From CAWAND01 sp963727915 (GTDB lineage: Bacteria > Chloroflexota > Anaerolineae > Anaerolineales > E44-bin32), in the NCBI GenBank assembly GCA_963727915.1, contig CAVSID010000004.1, forward strand, positions 248,001 through 312,000: DNA of 64,000 nt, in the 5' to 3' direction. The notes under the pieces are model-generated. The model saw nothing but the letters and a program-made list of their open reading frames with translations, was not told where the DNA came from and did no database searches. Both the position numbers and the translations under genes were made by a program. Numbering within the stretch: the stretch's first letter is position 1; each line of letters begins with the position of its first letter. Positions 25,852 to 37,168 of this stretch are shown one piece after another.

Positions 25852-28116
25852 ATGAGCGAGAATCAGGACACCATCGTGGCTGTTCGAAGCGAGCCATCGC
25901 CAGAGGCCAAACCAGACCTCTCATTGAGCGGCTGGCGCGAGCGCTTGCTCAACCGCATGCTGTATGTGGCCGCCATTCTTGGTCTCCCGGCGGCCGCAAG
26001 CGGCTCGATCACTGCCTTGAGAGATGGTCAGCCCGGACGCATTCTGATCTTCGTCGTGGCCTACTTCTTGATATTGGTGATCACATTTGCCCGGCGACTG
26101 ATCCCCTATTCCGTACGTGGCATCCTCCTGCTCACCATTGCCATGGGTTTGGGCCTGGATTCGTTGCGATCGACGGGACTCCCGGGCAGCGGTCGAATCT
26201 TCCTGATCGCCCTAGCCGTCATCGCCACGCTCCTTTTCGGAACACGGGGTGGCTGGGTCACATTTGGCGTCGGCGTGGTGAGCACCGTGGCCGTAGCCAT
26301 CGGGATGTCATCGGGCGTGCTGCCCTTCTCCCCCGACATCATGGCCTCCACCGATCTTGCCTCATGGATTACCGGCGGCGTCATCTTCACCCTGCTCACG
26401 TTGCTGTTGGTCCTCTCGCTGGGCACGCTGCAACGGGGGTTTGAGACGTCACTTGATCACGAATCCGACATGGTGCGCGAGCTCAAAACCCAGCAGACTG
26501 CCCTCGAGGCACGGGTTTCAGAGCGCACCAGCGAACTTCTGCGTCAGAGCCTTCAGCTCCAGGCAGCGGCAGAGATTGCCAAGCTGAGTGCCGAGTCAAG
26601 TGATCTGAATGAACTCCTGACGGAGGCCATTCAGTTGATCAAAGATCGCTTCGACTTCTATCATGCGTCGGTCTTCCTAATCGATGAAACGGGCTCTTGG
26701 GCGGAATTGGCCGCCAGCACGGGGACGGCCGGGCAAGCCATGTTCGGCCGGCACCACAAGTTGGCGGTCGGCAGCGCCAGCATCGTCGGCTGGGTCACCG
26801 CCAACCGGATGCCCCGCGTGACGCCGAATGTGGCCGACGATCCGTTCTACTTCCGCAATCCCGCCTTACCGGACACCCAGTCGGAGATGGCAGTACCTCT
26901 AATGATTGGGCAGCGGCTGATCGGCGCCCTCGATGTCCAGAGCGACGCGCTGGATGCCTTCGGCGAAGGCGATATCCGAGTGGTGGAAGCCATCGCCGGA
27001 GACCTGGCATTCGCTATCGACCATGCCCGACTTTCGCATGAACAACAAGCTCAACTCTTCGAGCTCGAAGGAGATGTGCAGGACCGCGTGCGCCAGTCAT
27101 GGAGCAAGTTCGCGCGCGGCGGAACCGCCTCTGTCATCCACCTCGGCTCATCGGGAGATTCCGGCGATTCCAGCGGCGCATTCACCGGTCTCGGCCGTGG
27201 GGCCCGTCAGGGCCGAACAGTGGTCTCGGAAGACAGGCGTGAGGTGGTGGTGCCGGTGCGAGTGCGCGGGGAAACCATCGCCACCATCGGCGCCAGAAAG
27301 CCCGGGGAACGCGAAACCTGGTCCGAGGAAGATATTGCCCTGATCCAGGCCGTCGCCGGCCAGGCCGCCTTGGCCATGGAGACGGCGCGCCAATACGCCG
27401 AAGAACAACGGCGTGTGTCCGAGTTGGAGGTCGTCAATAGGATTAGCCAGGCAGCTTCCCAGCTGCTGAGGGTTGACAGTCTCCTCAGGATGGTTGGGCG
27501 TCAAATCATCCAGGTCATGGGCCAGACGGACGTCCAGGTGGCCCTGTACAACGAAGCTAGCGGGAAGATCACCTTCCCTTATGCCACCGAACAGGGGGAA
27601 CCGACCGAGCTGGGGGAGTTGACCATGGGCCAGGGGTTGGTATCGCACGTCATTCGGACCCAGCAGCCCCTGCTGCTTGAGGATTCCCTCCCACAGCAGT
27701 CGGCGGAGCTTGGAATCCAGCTTGACGATCCGGATCTCAAGTCGTGGCTCGGCGTCCCGCTCCTGGCCGGCAACCAGACAATCGGTGTGTTGGTAACGCA
27801 GGACAAGACGCGAGCACAACGCTTCACCGAAGACGATGTGGCCCTGCTTTCCACCGTCGCTGGCCAGGTTGCCACCGCCCTGCAGAACGCCCGCTTGCTG
27901 GAACAGGTGCAGCAATCCGCCCGGCGAGAGCGGTTGATCCATGAGATCACGAGCAAGGTACGCCGTTCGCCGGACATTCAGACGGTGCTGGAGACGACAG
28001 CCCGCGAAGTTGGTCGAGCTTTGAACGTCAGCCGCACCACGATCAGGCTGGGCGAGGCTCCCCCGGAGCATCTACCTCCCGATGCCCAGCCGCCGGATGA
28101 GGCGGTGCAATCGTGA
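25852..28116 (+). CDS. Membrane protein with three GAF domains
   Basis: 754 aa, intact. The N-terminal ~190 residues hold about six hydrophobic segments. After a coiled coil (TQQTALEARVSERTSELLRQ-like) come GAF 1 (~240-385), a shorter GAF-like unit 2 (~420-525) and GAF 3 (~530-690). Recurrent signatures are SEMAVPLMIGQRLIGALDVQ and LGVPLLAGNQTIGVLVTQ. It lacks any catalytic output. Sequence repetition with the proteins on both sides shows that the three sensors arose by duplication. Confidence 0.85.
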   Translation: MSENQDTIVAVRSEPSPEAKPDLSLSGWRERLLNRMLYVAAILGLPAAASGSITALRDGQPGRILIFVVAYFLILVITFARRLIPYSVRGILLLTIAMGLGLDSLRSTGLPGSGRIFLIALAVIATLLFGTRGGWVTFGVGVVSTVAVAIGMSSGVLPFSPDIMASTDLASWITGGVIFTLLTLLLVLSLGTLQRGFETSLDHESDMVRELKTQQTALEARVSERTSELLRQSLQLQAAAEIAKLSAESSDLNELLTEAIQLIKDRFDFYHASVFLIDETGSWAELAASTGTAGQAMFGRHHKLAVGSASIVGWVTANRMPRVTPNVADDPFYFRNPALPDTQSEMAVPLMIGQRLIGALDVQSDALDAFGEGDIRVVEAIAGDLAFAIDHARLSHEQQAQLFELEGDVQDRVRQSWSKFARGGTASVIHLGSSGDSGDSSGAFTGLGRGARQGRTVVSEDRREVVVPVRVRGETIATIGARKPGERETWSEEDIALIQAVAGQAALAMETARQYAEEQRRVSELEVVNRISQAASQLLRVDSLLRMVGRQIIQVMGQTDVQVALYNEASGKITFPYATEQGEPTELGELTMGQGLVSHVIRTQQPLLLEDSLPQQSAELGIQLDDPDLKSWLGVPLLAGNQTIGVLVTQDKTRAQRFTEDDVALLSTVAGQVATALQNARLLEQVQQSARRERLIHEITSKVRRSPDIQTVLETTAREVGRALNVSRTTIRLGEAPPEHLPPDAQPPDEAVQS

Positions 28117-28153
28117 CACGCAACGGCGGGGATTCTACGTTGGGAGATGAGGG

Positions 28154-31100
28154 ATGAGCTTTTCAGACACCCCAACCCATCCCGATATCCGCCCATCCGA
28201 AGAGATCCCCCCGAGCGACCAGTAAGGGATCGTCTGGCGTACCTCTGCCTTGCCATCGGTCTGGTCGGTGCGCCAGCCCCGATCTACGGGGCGGTCAGCT
28301 TGCGCGGCTGGCAGTTCGCCGCCATCGGCGGCGGCTTTGCCGTTTTGGCGCTGGCGGCAATCGCCGCCCTGTTGCTCACCAGATCGGGCCGGCGAGCTGC
28401 AGCGACTTGGAGCCTCATGGGCGGTGTGGCGGGGCTCGGCCTGAGCCTGGCGATCGCCATCAATCAACTGGGCGCCCTGACCGCCATCGCCATTCTGATC
28501 CTGTTTCCTGCCCTGGCCCGTGAACGCCTTTCAGGGCGCACGGTGCAGGCGGCTCTGTACTTTGGGATCGGCGTGGCATCCGCCGCCCTGTTAGTCGACT
28601 TGTTCGACTTCTTCCCCTCCTTGCCACAGCCAGTAAGCACGCCGATACTGCTGGTCGTCGATGCGCTTGCGCTGGGTGCTCTGGGACTGATCATTGCCCG
28701 CCAATTCCAAGCATACGGCCTGCGTACCAAGCTCATTTTGACCTTTTTGGGCATTGCCCTGGTGCCGTTGAGCATCCTTGCCTATCTCGGTGCCCAATCC
28801 ACCCAGACGGCGCTGAGGAATGAGGCCAATCAGAAACTGGGAGGCGCTGCATCCCAGACTGCCGCCGTCCTGGATGCCTTCATGCAGGACAATCTGACCA
28901 ACATCAACACGCAGGCGCAGATTTCGACCATTGTCGACTACATGACAGCCACAGCCGCTGATCGCGCCGATCCGGCGCGCCAGGAAGAGGTTCGGCGCCT
29001 GCTGCTGCTTCTGGCCAAAGAAGACCCCATCAACGTGCGCCTTCTGGGCCTACTCGATGCCGACGGGCAGAATATCCTCGACGTCACGGCGCGCATGGCA
29101 GGCGAGGACGAATCGGATCGAGATTACTTCACGCAGGCTTCAGCTAGCCGTACTGCTTTCGTCTCACCCATCGAGTTCTCCCCCTCCGACGGGCGCCCGG
29201 CAATCTTCTTCAGCAGCCCCATTTTCAATACCGCGGTCAGCTGTGATCGGCGTGATACGCGTCGGGCTCAGCGCCGATGTGATCCAGAACATCATCGACC
29301 ACAGCGCTGGTTTGGCCGGTCCTGGATCGTACGCGGTGGTATTCGACGAGTACTACCTCAACGTGGCACACACCAACCAGCCTGACATGATGCTGAACCC
29401 GGTTGGGCCGATCTCGTCCGACGTCACCAACGAGCTGGTATGCGGCCCATCGATTGCCCAGCCAACTTGCCAACGGCCCGGGGCTGAAGGGCTTGCAGCC
29501 GTCGCTTGTAAGTTATCTGCGTTCAGCTGATCGACAACCCTATTTCGAGGCCTCCGACCCGGTCGTCTCCCGGATCCGATGACCAGGTAGCCGTCACCCG
29601 AATGACCGACCCTTCCCTGGCTGGTGGCGTTCTTCCAGCCGCAGGACATCCTTTTCGCTCCGGCCCGGACGCAGACGAACAACGCCCTGTTGCTTGGCCG
29701 TCCTGGTCGCCGCCGGCGTGACGCTTGGCGCCATCCTCGTGTCACGTTTCCTGGCCGATCCCATCATGGATCTGACGGGGGTCGCCCAGAGAATTGGCGA
29801 AGGCGACCTTACTGCCCAGGCAGTGGTAACAGCTCAGGACGAGATCGGCGTGCTTGGGCAGAAGCCTTCAACGCCATGTCGCAGCGCATGCAGGAGCTTG
29901 TCGGCGGCCTGGAGGAGCGCGTCGCTGAACGCACCAGTGACCTCCAACGTCGGGCCCTGCAGCTGCAGGCCGCGTCTGAAGTTGCGCGAGACGCGGCCGG
30001 GATTCTCGGATGTGGACGAGCTGCTCTCAGAGGCCGTCCGTCTGATTTCTGAACGTTTCGGCTTCTACCATGCCGGGGTATTCATGATCGACGATAGCGG
30101 CGAGAACGCCGTCCTCGTGCCGCATCGTCCGAAGGCGGACGGCGCATGCTGGCCCGGGGCCACAGCCTGGCCGTTGGCAAGGTCGGCATCGTCGGCTACG
30201 TAACAGGCGCGGGAAAACCCCGCATCGCCCTCGACGTCGGCGAGGACGCCGTCCACTTTGCCAATCCCGACCTGCCCAAAACGCGGTCGGAGATGGCGCT
30301 TCCGCTGATGACGGGCGATCGCGTCATCGGCGCCTTGGACGTGCAGAGCGTTGAACCCAACGCCTTCGACGAAGACGACCTACTTGCCCTGCAGACCATG
30401 GCCGATCAGCTGGCGATCGCCATCCAAAATGCCAAACTGCTCTCACGGGAAACCGAGCTGGCTGCCCAACGCAGGCGGGCGCTCGACATCTATCGCCAGC
30501 TCACCCAACAGTTGGGGTTCGATCAGATCATCGCCGACGTCACGCGTCTTGTGCGAGGTGCCTACGGCTATGAACGGGTGACGCTCGCATGGTCGAAGGT
30601 GGTGAGATCGTCGATCCGCAGCGCGTCAGCCCGCTCCCAAGACCGGCTCCCTCGGTTGGGCCAGGGTGTGCACGTTCGGCCAAGGTCTGCTGGGGATGGC
30701 CGCCGAGCAGCGCCAGCCAGTGCGAATGAGCCGCAGTCGTCTGGCAAGATTCTGGCCGAGGATCCAGTCCTCGGCACGCTCGGTTCATCGTTGGCCGTAC
30801 CGCTCATCTCCCGTGGCCAGGTTATCGGCGTGCTGGTGGCCGAGGCTGAGGGGGATGTCACGCCATCCAATGAGGAAGTTGAGCTGCTCGAACTTATCGT
30901 CAGTCAGGTCGCCGTCTCGGTCGAAAACGCCCGCCTGTTTGAGGAGACTCAGCAGAGCCTACGGCAGGTGAATTTGCTGTACCGGCGCCAAACTGCCGAA
31001 GCCTGGGAAACCCTGCTCAGCAACCGGCGAACCCAGGGTCAGGAGACAACCGCCGCCTTCGGTGCTGAAGCATCGCCTGCCGACCCGGCGTCGATCGAGA

Positions 31101-32007
31101 TGCCGATTGCGCTTCGTGGCGAGGTCATCGGCAGGATGAACATCTTGCCCCCCGACCCAAGCAAGTGGGGCGATGAAGACCGCGAGATCCTGACCGCCGT
31201 GGCGGAGGAAGTCGCCGATCAGCTCGAACAGCTCCGCCTGATGGGCGAAATCCAGCGTCGAGCCACACAGATGGAGACGGCTGCCGATATCGCCAAAGTC
31301 GCCACGGGCTTGCTCGATCTTGACGGACTTCTCGAACGGGCCGTCCACCTAATTCAGGAGCGATTCGGCTACTACAACGTCTCCCTGTATCTGATGGGGC
31401 GGACCGGGGAAGAGGCCCAACTCAGGCAATCGGCTGGGCATGCGGAACAGACACTGCTGAGCGAGAGACCCAGAGTTGCCCTTGGTGAGCGCAGCATACT
31501 GGGTTTCGTAACGGAATCCGGCGAATACTACGTCGCCCACGACGTCAGCACAGATCCCTATTTCCAGCCAAGTCCCCTGCTCCCCGACACACGCTCGCAG
31601 CTGGCCGTCCCATTGCGGGCCGGAAAACAGGTTATTGGCGCCCTCGACGTCCAGGATACCGGGTTGTACGCCTTTTCAGAAGACGACATTGCCGTCCTCG
31701 AGACGCTTGGCCGACCAGTTGGCCGTCGCTGTGCAGAACGCCCGATCGTACGAGGATGCCTTGCGTCGCGCCGAGCGCGAGCAGAAGGTGCTTGAGATTT
31801 CCAGCCGGATCCGATCGAGCTCCGATATCGACAGCATGCTAAAGACCGCCGTTCGCGAGATTAGGCAAGCCGTCGGCGCCAAGCGCGGCGCCATTCGACT
31901 CTCATCGGTCTCCGGTTCGCCCGTGATCGACGAGCCCGACGTGCTCCAACTCGGCCGGCAATGGCTCGACGGACTCCAAAGCCGATGGAAACGGGGCTTC
32001 AGCATGA
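28154..32007 (+). CDS. Large membrane sensor: multi-TM, cache-like, HAMP, several GAF domains (many frameshifts)
   Basis: About 1,280 aa when the broken frames are joined. I start at ATG 28154 (MSFSDTPTHPDIRP) with GGGAGATGAGG upstream; a CCCCCC run at ~28208 shifts the frame. Order: about seven TM segments, an extracytoplasmic domain (DRDYFTQASASRTAFVSPIE), a TM, HAMP (ADPIMDLTGVAQRIGEGDLT), a coiled coil, GAF 1 (~30000-30430), GAF 2 (~30480-30960), a half GAF (~31040-31240), GAF 3 (~31280-31740) and a helical end. A shift near 31960 gives a tail ending GNGASA whose stop overlaps the parA start. No output domain. Confidence 0.75.
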
Positions 32008-32787
32008 CCTACGTCATCGCCGTCGCCAACGAGAAGGGGGGCGTGGCCAAGACGACCACGGCCCTCTCGCTCGGTGCTGCGATGGTCGAACAACGCCAGA
32101 AGGCGCTGGTGGTCGACCTGGATCCTCAGGCAAATCTCACGCTCTCCCTGGGTATCAAACCCAAACGACCTGAATGGGACGGTCTCCGACGTGCTGCTGG
32201 GCAGCGGAGACCTCCAATCTATCACCCATGAGACATCCCTTCCGGGCCTGGACCTGGCGCCAGTCCAACAACTCCCTGCTGATGGCCGAGCGCTTCCTTG
32301 GCGTGCGGGATGATCACGAGTGCTTGCTCAAGCGGGCCTTGGAGCAGCGTCGAAGAGTACGACACCGTCCTGTTGGATTGCCCGCCGGCTCTTGGAAGCA
32401 TCACCCGGCTGGCACTGACGGCTGCGGATTTGCTGATCATCCCCACGCAATGCGAGTACTTTTCGGCCCATGCGCTTCAAGATGTGCTCGAGATGATTCG
32501 GGACGTGCGAGCGACAACCAATCCGCGCTTGCGGTACCGGCTGCTCCTGACGATGGTTGATCGGCGCAACCGCATTCACCGCAGCCTGTACGAGCAGGTG
32601 CGAACTGCCTTCGGCAAGGCTGTCTTCGATTCAGTCATCGAGGTTGACACCCGGCTGCGTGAGAGCCCGATTTTTCGCGCAGCCCATCACCGTCTATGCA
32701 CCCAGCAGCCGTGGCGCACAGCAGTATCGCCAACTCGCCAAGGAACTGAAGTCCTATGCGCAAGAAACTGTTAGAACACCTGCATAA
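32004..32787 (+). CDS. ParA/Soj-family ATPase (frameshifts)
   Basis: Starts MTYVIAVANEKGGVAKTTTA, the deviant Walker A (KGGVAKTT) of ParA/MinD proteins. After several shifts it continues with LLDCPPALGSITRLALTAAD (Walker B/switch), DLLIIPTQCEYFSAHAL and the C-terminal VYAPSSRGAQQYRQLAKEL. Total ~260 aa, the Soj size. No ParB follows. It overlaps the sensor gene upstream (ATGA) and the kinase gene downstream by 32 bases. ParA homologues in such settings position signalling clusters or other cargo rather than DNA. Confidence 0.82.
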
Positions 32788-34377
32788 TCGGCTGGAGACG
32801 CTGTTCAGCGACGTCTCAGCCGAGCCCGATGGCGGCGATCGCAGTCGCCAGGCCGGACGGCGGCTGTCCCAGAGGCGAGAGCTCCCCACGGGTTGGGTGT
32901 GGGAGACCGATATCAGCGGCCACTACACCTGGTGCAGCCCCGAAATCGAGCGCATTCTCGGTGTTTCGCCGAGAGTCCTAATCGGCAAGCCGATCTACGA
33001 GGCGCCAATGGTGGGCAACGGCGCCAAGCGACTCCAAACAACGGTGGTCTCAACGCAGCCGATCACCAATTTCAAGCTCCAGGCCCGCGCCAAATCCGGC
33101 CGGCAGTACTCGCTCTTGCTCCACGCGTTGGTGAGAAACGACTGCCTCAGGCCGGCAGGTCGGATACCGCGGGTGTAGCCCAGGTTCTCGATCTCGAGGT
33201 CAGCGCCCGGCAGCCGGCTGGCGGTTAGCCTTCCCCACCACCCGGATGCCGTGGATGCCACGGCGCCCCCGCCTCTGCTGGCCGGCTGGGGGACTGTGCC
33301 TGGCTATGAAGATCGACGGGAAACGCTGCGCCCTGTGGCGGCGGCCGCCGAGGGCCACAGCATGATCGCGCCTCAACCAGCCAGGGTGGTCGATTGACCG
33401 TCCCCATCAGCGGGCCTGACAGCCCCGGTCGGGGTGCTCGAATTCGAGACCCCGCAAGATGGCGAAGCATGGTCCGACGACGATAAGCAGCTGGTCGAGG
33501 CGGTCGCCCAGCAGCTGGGATCCGCCCTTCAGGACATGCGCTCCCATCAACTGACTCAACAAGCCCTAGAGGAGATGCGGGAGGCAGACCAACTTAAGAG
33601 CCAGTTCCTGGCCAACATGAGCCATGAGCTGCGGACTCCGCTGAACTCCATTATCGGGTTCTCGAGAGTCATCTTGAAAGGAATCGACGGGCCCGATAAC
33701 CGATACCCAACGTGAAGACCTGAATGCCATCTACAACGCCGGCCAGCACCTGCTGGGTCTGATCAGTGACATGCTCGACATCTCCCGAATTGAAGCCGGC
33801 AAGCTCGACCTGACCTTCGGCGATCTCAATCTGGAATGAAATCATCAACGGCGTCATGACCACCGCCATCGGTCTGGTGAAGGACAAACCCATTGAACTG
33901 GTGACGGATGTGCCGGAAGATCTGCCCGCCATCCGGGCGGACAGCATTCGCATCCGCCAGGTGCTGCTCAATTTGGTCTCCAATGCCGCCAAGTTCACTG
34001 AGGAGGGACAAATCGCCGTCTCCGCCCGGCACATCAACAAGGGTGAGCGGGACGAGATCCTGGTGGCGGTGGCCGACACTGGCATCGGCATCGCCCCGGA
34101 GAACCTCGACAAGCTGTTTGAGCCCTTCTCCCAGGTCGATCCCTCCCCTACCCGCAAGTCCGGCGGGCACGGGATTGGGTCTGTCAATTGCCCGCCACCT
34201 GGTGGAGCTCCACGGGGGACGGATTTGGGTGGAGAGCACCGTGGATGAAGGGAGCACATTTGCATTCACGCTTGCCGATCGAGCCTCCGGCCATCGAGGA
34301 CGAAGGCGATCTCGACCAAGCGGCCCCCGAAGATGACCCGACCCCTCGACTCAGCCGGCATGAGCGCCGCGCGATAA
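32756..34377 (+). CDS. PAS/GAF sensor histidine kinase (frameshifts)
   Basis: Starts MRKKLLEHLHNRLETLFSDV within the end of parA. PAS domain at ~32890-33170 (WETDISGHYTWCSPEIERIL); a GAF domain ending in VGVLEFETPQDGEAWSDDDK; HisKA with phospho-His in FLANMSHELRTPLNS; HATPase_c with N box LLNLVSNAAKFTEEG, G1 VADTGIGIAPENL, F box KLFEPFSQVD, and G2 GTGLGLSIARHL. It is soluble. It is the only kinase in the cluster, so the likely partner of the three output-less GAF sensors and the REC proteins. The end is uncertain; a frame ending SAGMSAAR stops at 34377, three bases before thrC. Confidence 0.83.
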
Positions 34378-34380
34378 CCA

Positions 34381-35693
34381 ATGACGAGCCACTTCGAAAT
34401 CGAATGTCTTGACTGCGGCCAGCGGTCGGCTGGCTCTCCCCTGGCCTCCGCCTGCCCGCACTGCGGCAGTGAATGGATCGAGGCGCGCTACGACCTTGAT
34501 GCGTCTGGCGCCGGATCTGGCCGCCAACGCCAGACCCGACCCGTTCGACCTCTGGCGCTACCGCGAGGTGCTTCCCCTCCAGCACCTTCAACCCCTTCCT
34601 TGTGATGGGGGAAGGCGGCACACCACTCTTCCCCGCCAGCAATCTGGGCATGATGCTCGGGTTGAATCACCTGTATATCAAGGACGAACGGCAGGGGCCG
34701 ACGGCTTCATTCAAGGACCGACAAGCCGCCGTCACGATGGCCGCCCTGAAAGAAGCCGGCGTCACCGAAGCCGTCGTGGCATCCACCGGCAACGTGGCCA
34801 TCGCCTACTCGGCCTACGGGGCGCGCGCCGGAATCAAGATCTGGGCCTTTCTCACCAGCCTCGTCCCGGCAGCCAAGATGCACGAAGTGGCTCTGTATGG
34901 GACGCAGGTGGTCAAGGTGACCAGCACTTATGACCAGGCCAAGCATCTGGCTGCCGAGTTCGCTCGCAAGCAGGGCCTGTACCTGGATCGAAGCGCTCGC
35001 AGCATGTTGAATGTGGAGGCCATGAAGACCATGGCCTATGAGATCGCCGAGCAGTTGGGGGCGGTCTATTCGGACTCCGGCAACGAAAGCTGGCACCCCG
35101 TCCTGGCGCGTCGCCGGATTGGTACCTGCAATCGGTTAGCGGGGGCATCGGCCCGATTGGCGTCAGCAAGGGATTTGTCGAGCTCGAGGCGATGGGGCTG
35201 ACCAGCGGCGTCCCAGCCTTGGGGATCATCCAGGCCGCCGGCTGTGCCCCGATGGTGCATGCCTGGAGGGCCGGCGCGACCGTGGCGGAACCCGTCACCA
35301 CCCCCACGACCCATATCTCAACCCTGAGCACCGGGGACCCTGGACGTGCCTACGGCCTGCTCCGCGAACGAGACTATCGGCCCACGGCGGAACAATGGAA
35401 AGCGTCACCGACGAAGAGGCCTTTCAGGCCATGCACCTGTCTGGCCAAGATGGAGGGCCTTTCGGTCGAGCCAGCGGCAGGCGTGGCTTTCGCCGGGCTG
35501 ATCAAACTGGTGCAGCAGGGCGTTATCGGGGCGGACGAGATCGTGGTGGTCAACTGTTCGGGGCACACGCTGCCGATCGAGGAAGAGCTCCTGCAGGAAG
35601 GTTGGGCCCAGGCCATCGACTGGCCCGAGGGCGAACTGCCAGCCTCGCCCCAAGAGGGTCTCCTGGCGGCGCTCGCCAGGCTCGACCAGCGCA
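34381..35693 (+). CDS. thrC: Threonine synthase (frameshifts; reads into REC domain)
   Basis: PLP enzyme converting O-phosphohomoserine to threonine. The N-terminus has a zinc-ribbon-like CLDCGQR ... CPHCGSEW. The PLP lysine is in GPTASFKDRQAA, and the phosphate-binding loop is ASTGNVAIAYSAYGARAG. Later conserved blocks are GGIGPIGVSKGF and KMEGLSVEPAAGVAFAGL. Frame breaks near 34500, 34600, 35090, 35395 and 35440 look like sequence errors. At the 3' end no stop is seen: ALARLDQ continues directly into a receiver domain. It is embedded in a signalling operon, an odd place for a biosynthetic gene. Confidence 0.82.
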
Positions 35694-36065
35694 GAACACG
35701 CAGCGTCTTGATCGTGGATGATCACCCGGATGCTCGCCGCCTGATCCGACGGATCTTGCAGGCGCAGGGGAGCTACACAGTGCGCGAAGTCGGCTCCGGC
35801 CCGGAAGCGCTGGCCGAAGCCCAAGCCTCATCCGCCGGATCTGGTGATCCTGGACCTGATGATGCCAGAGATGGATGGATTCGAAGTCCTTGATCGGCTC
35901 AAGGATGAGCAGGCAACCCACCAGGTGCCGGTCATCGTCGTCACCGCCAAGGACCTGACTCTCGACGAGAAGAAGCGCCTGGAAGGCCAGATCTCCCGAC
36001 TGATGACCAAGGGGGATTTCCTCAACGAGGATCTGCTGGAGGAAATCAGCAAGGCGCTGAACTGA
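35694..36065 (+). CDS. Receiver (REC) domain continuous with threonine synthase (one frameshift)
   Basis: VLIVDDHPDARRLIRRILQA carries the acidic pair, LVILDLMMPEMDGFEVLDRL the phospho-acceptor Asp, VIVVTAKDLT the Thr, then a short C-terminus EEISKALN. The usual Lys position reads MTKGDF. It has no ATG of its own and is in frame with thrC, so it is either a true C-terminal fusion or a separate gene whose start was lost with a sequence error. A shift at ~35830 lies inside the domain. Single REC proteins occur at the front of the same operon. Confidence 0.75.
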
Positions 36066-36087
36066 CTCTAGACTTCGAGTGCCTCTC

Positions 36088-37111
36088 ATGAGCGATCGGC
36101 CCACCTCACTGCACGGAATCCCCCTGGCGGCAGCGTCGGCGCTCTTCCTTGGCCTTTCCCCCGTCTTCGGCAAGCAGGCCATCCTGGCCGGCATGTCGCC
36201 GCTGGCCGTGGTCGCCGTGCGGACGGCGGGCGCGGCCGGGCTGCTGGTCCTCATCATGGCCCTTTTTCAGCGCCGCTTCCTGTACATCTACCCTCTGGGA
36301 TTCGTGGGATGCATGATCGCCGGGGGCCTGAACGGCATCGGCTCCCTGTTCTACTATTCCGCCTTGGGCAGAATCGACGCCAGCCTCGGCCAGCTCCTCT
36401 ACTCCCTCTACCCGTATTCGTGGCCGTCCTGCTCTACCTGGACGGCCATCGCTACTCGCCGCGCACGATGCTCCGACTCGGCCTGAGCGTTCCAGCGGTG
36501 CTCCTGCTTTCGTGGGCTCCCTCGGGTCGAGTGGACGTCGTCGGGGTGAGCCTGATGCTCGGCGCCAGCCTGCTGTATGCCGTCCATATCCCCATCAATC
36601 AGCGGGTACTCTACGAAGCGCCCGCCCCGACGGTGACCCTCTACACGCTGCTGGCCATGACCCTAACCGTCGTGCTGGCGCTGGTGGTCTTGGACCCCGG
36701 AGCTGCTCCCGGCCCCGGTCGGGGCTCTGGGGCCCATCTTGGGACTGACAGCCGTGACGTTTCTCAGCCGGGCGACGCTGTTCGCCGGGGTCAAGCGCAT
36801 CGGGGGCCTGGAAACATCGCTGATCGGCCTTGGTGAGCTTCTGGTGACGCTGCTTCTTGGCTGGTGGTGGCTGGGTGAGAGCCTGATGCCTCAGCAATGG
36901 ATCGGCGCCCTGCTGTTGGCCGGGATCTTGCTGATGGCCGTGCGCGGCCCAAGCGACCGCCGCACGGGAGTCACCTGGCCGAGGTTGGCTGCATTGGCTT
37001 CTGCCGCCGGTCGCGGCCGAGGCGACCCGGCCAGCCCTTCTTGGCGACGACCCGAGCTCGCCATCAGCTCTAGAACTCGGGCGAGAAGGCGACGCCCCAA
37101 TCGACGGCTAA
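36088..37111 (+). CDS. EamA/DMT-family transporter (frameshifts)
   Basis: Ten-TM drug/metabolite exporter fold with two EamA repeats. It starts MSDRPTSLHGIPLAAASALF. Shifts at ~36415, ~36705 and ~36975; joined, it is ~340 aa and ends at TAA 37109-37111. Repeat 1 contains GGLNGIGSLFYYSALGRIDA, repeat 2 TFLSRATLFAGVKRIGGLET. It follows the REC stop by 22 bases. Substrates of such exporters (amino acids, metabolites) cannot be deduced. Confidence 0.78.
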
Positions 37112-37168
37112 ACCCCGCTGTGCTATACTCCCCGCGACCCTCCCGTGATACGCTTGGAGATCGCCTGA

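Noticed and set aside
32004..32787. The ParA-like gene as a chromosome-partition locus near oriC
   Set aside because: No parB, parS-like palindrome, dnaA, gidB or recF is nearby; the gene is embedded in a signalling operon.
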